This document shows positions 7,905-10,511 of a DNA stretch of 10,511 nucleotides, in pieces. This DNA comes from Bacteroidales bacterium. GTDB lineage: Bacteria; Bacteroidota; Bacteroidia; Bacteroidales; JAADJA01. The translations under genes were made by a program, and so were the position numbers. Each line of letters opens with the position of its first letter. The first letter of the stretch is position 1. The notes below the pieces were generated by a model. That model was not told where the DNA came from, made no database searches, and was given only the letters and a program-made list of their open reading frames with translations. The stretch covers positions 1 to 10,511 of the forward strand of contig JAIOTR010000499.1 of NCBI GenBank assembly GCA_021106665.1. The letters run 5' to 3'.

Positions 7905-7981
7905 CTTTATTACAAGGATTATTTGTATTAACATCATCTTTATTACAAGTAAAACCAAATTTAACCTCATCTTTATTACAA
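7905..7981. repeat. Three identical 11-base motifs spaced exactly 33 bases apart
   Basis: CTTTATTACAA occurs at 7905-7915, 7938-7948 and 7971-7981, so the spacing is 33 bases each time, about three helical turns. Units 1 and 2 also share the following G and a TTAACnTCAT tail at their ends; the third unit diverges after the core. The last copy ends 8 bases before a TAnnTTTG element of the ATPase gene, where a -33 element would normally lie. The array may be an operator for a regulator binding one face of the helix, or simply the remains of a minisatellite. It is too short and lacks spacers of the right size to be a CRISPR array. Confidence 0.75.
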
Positions 7982-7989
7982 TATTTGCT

Positions 7990-7997
7990 TATGTTTG
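7990..7997 (+). promoter_or_regulatory. Promoter -7 element for the AAA/DUF4143 gene
   Basis: TATGTTTG matches TAnnTTTG exactly, 24 bases before ATG 8022. No TTTG or TTG lies at the normal distance upstream; the third copy of the 33-base-spaced motif covers that place instead. A candidate for the opposite, peptidase-side promoter is only TAATTTCG (complement of 7812-7819), one base off consensus. Confidence 0.5.
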
Positions 7998-8021
7998 CAA
8001 AACCAAACAATAGTACGATAA

Positions 8022-9371
8022 ATGAATATACCCCGAAAAGCATATCAGAAGTTATTAGAATGGAAAGCATCAACAGACAGAAAACCATTGCTGTTGCGAG
8101 GAGCAAGACAAGTGGGTAAAACTACTTTGGTAAGAGGTTTTGCTCAGGAATTTGCCAATTATATTGAATTGAACTTAGAGCGGGAAGCAGATCGCAATCT
8201 CTTTCAATTTGATGATATTGAAAAAATTTTAAATGCCGCATATTTACTAAAAGAGGTGGTACCCAACAACAAACCCATGCTTCTTTTTATAGATGAAATT
8301 CAGGAATTGCCAAAAGCTATTCAGCAACTAAGATATTTTTATGAAGAAAACCCGGAAATTTATATCATTGCAGCCGGTTCTTTATTAGAATTTACTTTGA
8401 AAAAAGTGCCGAGCTTTCCGGTAGGCAGGATTGAATATCTATATCTCCATCCTTTAAATTTTGAAGAGTATCTGGGAGGTATCCAAAATGGCCAGGCTAT
8501 AAATATTTTACAAACCATACCTGTACCAGATTATGCCCATAACATATTGCTTAATTTATTTCACAACTATGCTATAATTGGTGGAATGCCGGAGATCGTA
8601 GATCAATATCTTCAAAACAAAAAAATCGCAGTATTAACAAAAAAATATAATAGATTGTGGCAAGCCTATAAAGATGATGTGGAGAAATATGCACGCAATG
8701 ATACCGACAGAAAGGTAATCAGGCATGTAATTGAAATGGCTCCAAATGAAACCGACCGAATAAAATTTGAAGGTTTTGGCAAATCCAATTATCGTTCACG
8801 GGAAGTAGGTGAGGCATTACGTTCATTAGATTTGGCTAATATTGTACGATTAATTTATCCAAGTACTGGTTTGAAGCCCCCTATTATTGCCGATATTAGA
8901 AAAAGGCCACGTTTACAATTTTTAGATACAGGTATGTTGAATCAGGTATTATTACTTCAAGGTGAAATGATAGGAATAAATGATTTGAATGATTTTTACA
9001 GGGGTAAAATTATTCAGCATTTGGTATATCAGGAACTCATCTCAATACACGAAGAAATATCATATAAACCGCATTTTTGGGTAAGGGAAGAAAAAGATAG
9101 CAATTCAGAAGTAGATTTAGTTTACAGATATGAAAAATATATTATTCCGATCGAAATTAAGTCAGGGAAACAGGGTAAACTAAGGTCATTACATCAGTTT
9201 GTAGAACGAACCAATCACCCCTATGCTGTTCGTATGCATGCCGGTGAGTTTAATATTGAAAAAGTAAATACTCCCGGTGGAGTACCATATCTTCTTATGA
9301 ATATTCCTTATTATTTGGGCGCTAAAATCCATGAATATTTAGATTACTTCGTAAAGAATTATAGTTTATGA
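8022..9371 (+). CDS. AAA-type ATPase with C-terminal DUF4143 (AAA_14/DUF4143)
   Basis: A 449-residue protein of the widespread AAA_14 plus DUF4143 architecture. The N-terminal ATPase has Walker A GARQVGKT (27-34), Walker B LLFIDEIQ (87-94) and AAGSLLEF (117-124), a likely sensor strand. GRIEYLYLHPLNFEEYL (135-151) is the usual signature between the two parts. DUF4143 covers roughly 205-385 and includes EVDLVY (363-368) and IPIEIKSGKQG (375-385), which read as a PD-(D/E)XK-like motif with D365, E378 and K380. The family's cellular role is not established; it is often present in many copies and variable between strains, so nuclease activity is only inference. An in-frame TAA directly before the ATG fixes the start at 8022. 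It is divergent from the S41 gene and behind the 33-base-spaced array. Codon use is AT-rich like the neighbours. Confidence 0.93.
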   Translation: MNIPRKAYQKLLEWKASTDRKPLLLRGARQVGKTTLVRGFAQEFANYIELNLEREADRNLFQFDDIEKILNAAYLLKEVVPNNKPMLLFIDEIQELPKAIQQLRYFYEENPEIYIIAAGSLLEFTLKKVPSFPVGRIEYLYLHPLNFEEYLGGIQNGQAINILQTIPVPDYAHNILLNLFHNYAIIGGMPEIVDQYLQNKKIAVLTKKYNRLWQAYKDDVEKYARNDTDRKVIRHVIEMAPNETDRIKFEGFGKSNYRSREVGEALRSLDLANIVRLIYPSTGLKPPIIADIRKRPRLQFLDTGMLNQVLLLQGEMIGINDLNDFYRGKIIQHLVYQELISIHEEISYKPHFWVREEKDSNSEVDLVYRYEKYIIPIEIKSGKQGKLRSLHQFVERTNHPYAVRMHAGEFNIEKVNTPGGVPYLLMNIPYYLGAKIHEYLDYFVKNYSL

Positions 9372-9386
9372 CAATATCAGCAATAG

Positions 9387-9524
9387 CATCTAAAGTATGC
9401 TCTCACAGCAACCTTCTCAATGATGATTGCGGATGAACTGCAACAAAGTAATTTGAAAAGGGCATTTGATGGGATGCTGTTGAAAGTAAAAGAAAAAAGT
9501 AAAATCTATTTAAAATGCCTGTAA
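9387..9524 (+). pseudogene. Probable C-terminal relic of a lost gene
   Basis: A frame of 45 codons is open from just after an in-frame TAG (9384-9386) to TAA at 9522-9524. The peptide from the ATG pair at 9420 on (MMIADELQQSNLKRAFDGM and so on, ending IYLKCL) has a helical, charged, protein-like composition, and its stop overlaps the ATG of the next gene by 10 bases, a typical translational-coupling arrangement. The upstream part has no promoter and stops quickly, so I read it as the tail of a gene whose front was lost, perhaps when the ATPase gene arrived. Alternatively, ATG 9420 could start a real 34-residue peptide. I do not recognise the family. Confidence 0.35.
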
Positions 9525-9733
9525 TATCAAAAGATTTCAAACAGGGTGTTCAAAACATCCCATATCAGGAACTTCAAAAGTTGGTTTTAAAATTAGCGAG
9601 AAGTAACAGGGATGTTTATGATTTAATAAATATCGGGTATCTGCATAAAGAAGACTTAAATCAATATCTCAGCATTTTACACAGCCAATCTAACCATATT
9701 GATTTAATTTTTAATTTACCTGATAAAATATAA
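9515..9733 (+). CDS. Small hypothetical protein, 72 residues
   Basis: I do not recognise this protein. It is mostly helical, with basic and acidic residues mixed: PYQELQKLVLKLARSNRDVYDLINIGYL (residues 16-43 region) looks like two amphipathic helices, followed by a short third helix and a C-terminus rich in Ile, Leu and Phe. There is no signal peptide, membrane segment, Cys or His metal cluster or catalytic motif, so it is probably cytoplasmic. Its ATG overlaps the stop of the relic frame by 10 bases, and its stop is 20 bases before the next small gene, so the two were probably co-transcribed. The short ending may mean that it is the front part of a longer ancestral protein, but nothing in the following bases proves a frameshift. 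No promoter consensus is seen directly upstream. Confidence 0.6.
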   Translation: MPVISKDFKQGVQNIPYQELQKLVLKLARSNRDVYDLINIGYLHKEDLNQYLSILHSQSNHIDLIFNLPDKI

Positions 9734-9753
9734 GAATATAAATTTATTAACTG

Positions 9754-10101
9754 ATGAATGGACTTGAGCTTACCAAATCACAGAAAAAAATAGCCAGGCA
9801 GGTGATTGAAAAAGGACTGCAAAAAGAATATGTGGATGGTATTCTGAAACTTGAAAACATTATTTCAAAATGGAAGGTAAATATGCTTTCTAACAGGGAC
9901 GCGTGGTTTGAACTTCGTAAAAAGTTAACAAAACATGACGATCATATAGCAGGCAGGTACAATAATATGGGTGGTTCAAAATATTTGTATATTATTGCTG
10001 CACAATTGGCCGATGGAGTAATTAACAGGGACGACCTGGCAAATTTTGATGAAGATGTCAGGTCTGCAATTTTACTTCTAAGTGGTATGGAAAACGATTG
10101 A
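9754..10101 (+). CDS. Small hypothetical protein, 115 residues
   Basis: I do not recognise this protein. It is helical and charged, starting with LTKSQKKIARQVIEKGLQKEY (6-26), with a central acidic/basic segment HDDHIAGRYNNMGGSKYLYIIA (61-82) and a C-terminal acidic helix NFDEDVRSAILLL. The Gly-Gly turn with the following hydrophobic strand or helix (73-84) is the most distinctive part. There is no signal peptide or membrane segment, so a cytoplasmic location is likely. It follows the 72-residue gene by 20 bases on the same strand and is followed after 44 bases by a strong hairpin, so it is probably the last gene of this transcript. The length, clean start and balanced composition support a real gene; base composition matches its neighbours. 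No link to a toxin, antitoxin or phage family could be made by eye. Confidence 0.75.
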   Translation: MNGLELTKSQKKIARQVIEKGLQKEYVDGILKLENIISKWKVNMLSNRDAWFELRKKLTKHDDHIAGRYNNMGGSKYLYIIAAQLADGVINRDDLANFDEDVRSAILLLSGMEND

Positions 10102-10145
10102 TTTTAAAATACAATTAAAAAAGGAAAATACACACTCCATAAAAG

Positions 10146-10183
10146 TTAAAAGTCCTGAACATTTAAATATTCAGGACTTTTAA
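10146..10183. terminator. Bidirectional hairpin terminator
   Basis: A perfect 14-base-pair inverted repeat (arms 10146-10159 and 10170-10183, core AGTCCTGAA/TTCAGGACT) encloses a 10-base AT loop. T-rich tracts lie on both sides of the stem, so it can end both the plus-strand transcript of the small genes and the minus-strand tRNA transcript, which it follows by 5 bases after the encoded CCA. Confidence 0.82.
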
Positions 10184-10191
10184 AATGATGG

Positions 10192-10274
10192 TACCCGGAG
10201 CCGGGGTCGAACCGGCACTCCTAAAAGGAACTGGTTTTTGAGACCAGCGCGTCTACCAATTCCGCCATCCGGGC
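10192..10274 (-). tRNA. tRNA-Leu (anticodon CAA)
   Basis: A complete class II tRNA reads on the minus strand. The acceptor GCCCGGA pairs with TCCGGGT (with a G-U closing pair), followed by a D-arm with AATTGGTAGAC and the anticodon arm CTGGT-CTCAAAA-ACCAG with CAA at 10240-10238. The long variable arm TCCTTTTAGGA and T-arm GCCGG-TTCGACC-CCGGC complete it. The large variable arm and the anticodon identify Leu reading UUG. Discriminator A is followed by CCA in the DNA (10191-10189), so the 3' end may be encoded. Confidence 0.97.
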
Positions 10275-10299
10275 ATATATTAATAGAACTAATTTATTG

Positions 10300-10307
10300 C
10301 AAAATTA
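10300..10307 (-). promoter_or_regulatory. Promoter -7 element for tRNA-Leu
   Basis: The minus strand reads TAATTTTG, an exact TAnnTTTG match, 25 bases before the tRNA 5' end. A convincing -33 element is not visible at the normal distance, so confidence is modest. Confidence 0.4.
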
Positions 10308-10511
10308 TTCAAATTTTTCAAGTTCTATGTTTTTTTATAAAATATTCTGATTGCATTGCTTTATTTAGTTTGCCGAATAATAAATAACTAAAGTTTCGCA
10401 CAAATAAAAGGCATTGAATATCAACAAAAAGGAGTTAAAAAAAGCAGCATAATTATTAGGTTAATATACTTTATTTAAGTATTTTAACAGTGTTTCCAAA
10501 CACAAATAATC
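10308..10511. other. AT-rich right-edge region with possible end of a minus-strand gene
   Basis: No complete gene is visible. At the very edge, a minus-strand frame reads LFVFGNTVKILK and then stops at 10473-10471. It is hydrophobic then basic, like the final strand of a type IX secretion C-terminal sorting domain, but 12 codons of AT-rich sequence are too few to be sure. The same stretch contains the palindrome GTGTTTCCAAACAC at 10490-10503. The rest (10330-10470) shows no stem-loop or promoter that I would defend. Confidence 0.3.

Noticed and set aside
7905..7981. Mini CRISPR array
   Set aside because: The conserved part is only 11 bases with 22-base intervals, and no cas genes are in the window.
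7801..8106. Minus-strand 101-codon frame with three CNK repeats in the same intergenic region
   Set aside because: It is the reverse reading of the same array, ends beside the peptidase start, begins inside the ATPase gene and shows low-complexity composition.
7841..8119. Plus-strand 92-codon frame with repeated LLQ motifs before the ATPase gene
   Set aside because: The LLQ repeats are simply the 33-base motif array read in frame (33 is 11 codons), and the frame overlaps the ATPase start by almost 100 bases in another frame. The promoter element of the ATPase lies inside it.
9368..9436. 22-codon frame whose ATG overlaps the ATPase stop (ATGA)
   Set aside because: Overlap of this type can indicate coupling, but the peptide is very short, has no recognisable pattern and competes with the more protein-like relic frame.
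9515..10101. Toxin-antitoxin pair
   Set aside because: Size and tandem layout would fit, but no toxin active site or antitoxin DNA-binding motif can be seen in either protein.

Overview
The window looks like chromosomal DNA from a Bacteroidota species, most likely Bacteroidales or Marinilabiliales-like. The basis is the AT-rich composition, starts without a Shine-Dalgarno sequence, several promoter elements of the TAnnTTTG type, a DUF4270 lipoprotein, a short glycosyltransferase-5-only 'glycogen synthase', an AAA/DUF4143 ATPase, and a secreted repeat protein of the kind exported by type IX secretion.

Layout. Positions 1-1096 (minus strand) hold the N-terminal part of a large secreted protein built from tandem modules of about 132-135 residues; it runs off the left edge. 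An AT-rich 345-base divergent intergenic region follows. Positions 1442-5504 (plus) hold three genes in an order I remember as recurrent in Bacteroidota: a GT5-domain protein, a DUF4270 lipoprotein with a TTG start, and glmS. A bidirectional terminator separates glmS from a convergent minus-strand pair, sodB-like iron superoxide dismutase (5553-6128) and, upstream of it, a membrane-anchored S41 C-terminal processing peptidase (6155-7792).

The right third is more accessory in character. A divergent 229-base intergenic region carries three copies of an 11-base motif spaced exactly 33 bases apart, ending at a promoter-like element in front of an AAA/DUF4143 ATPase with a PD-(D/E)XK-like C-terminal motif (8022-9371). 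After it come a 45-codon open stretch that looks like the tail of a lost gene, two small unrecognised genes (9515-9733 and 9754-10101), a strong hairpin terminator and a minus-strand tRNA-Leu(CAA). The last 237 bases are AT-rich, with a possible minus-strand gene end at the edge.

Function. glmS supplies glucosamine-6-phosphate for the cell envelope, and the lipoprotein and processing peptidase also act in the envelope; SodB is cytoplasmic superoxide defence. No complete, clearly new system is demonstrated. The best leads are the 33-base-spaced motif array before the ATPase gene, the GT5 protein that lacks canonical catalytic residues, and the gene relic plus two small unknown genes behind the ATPase.
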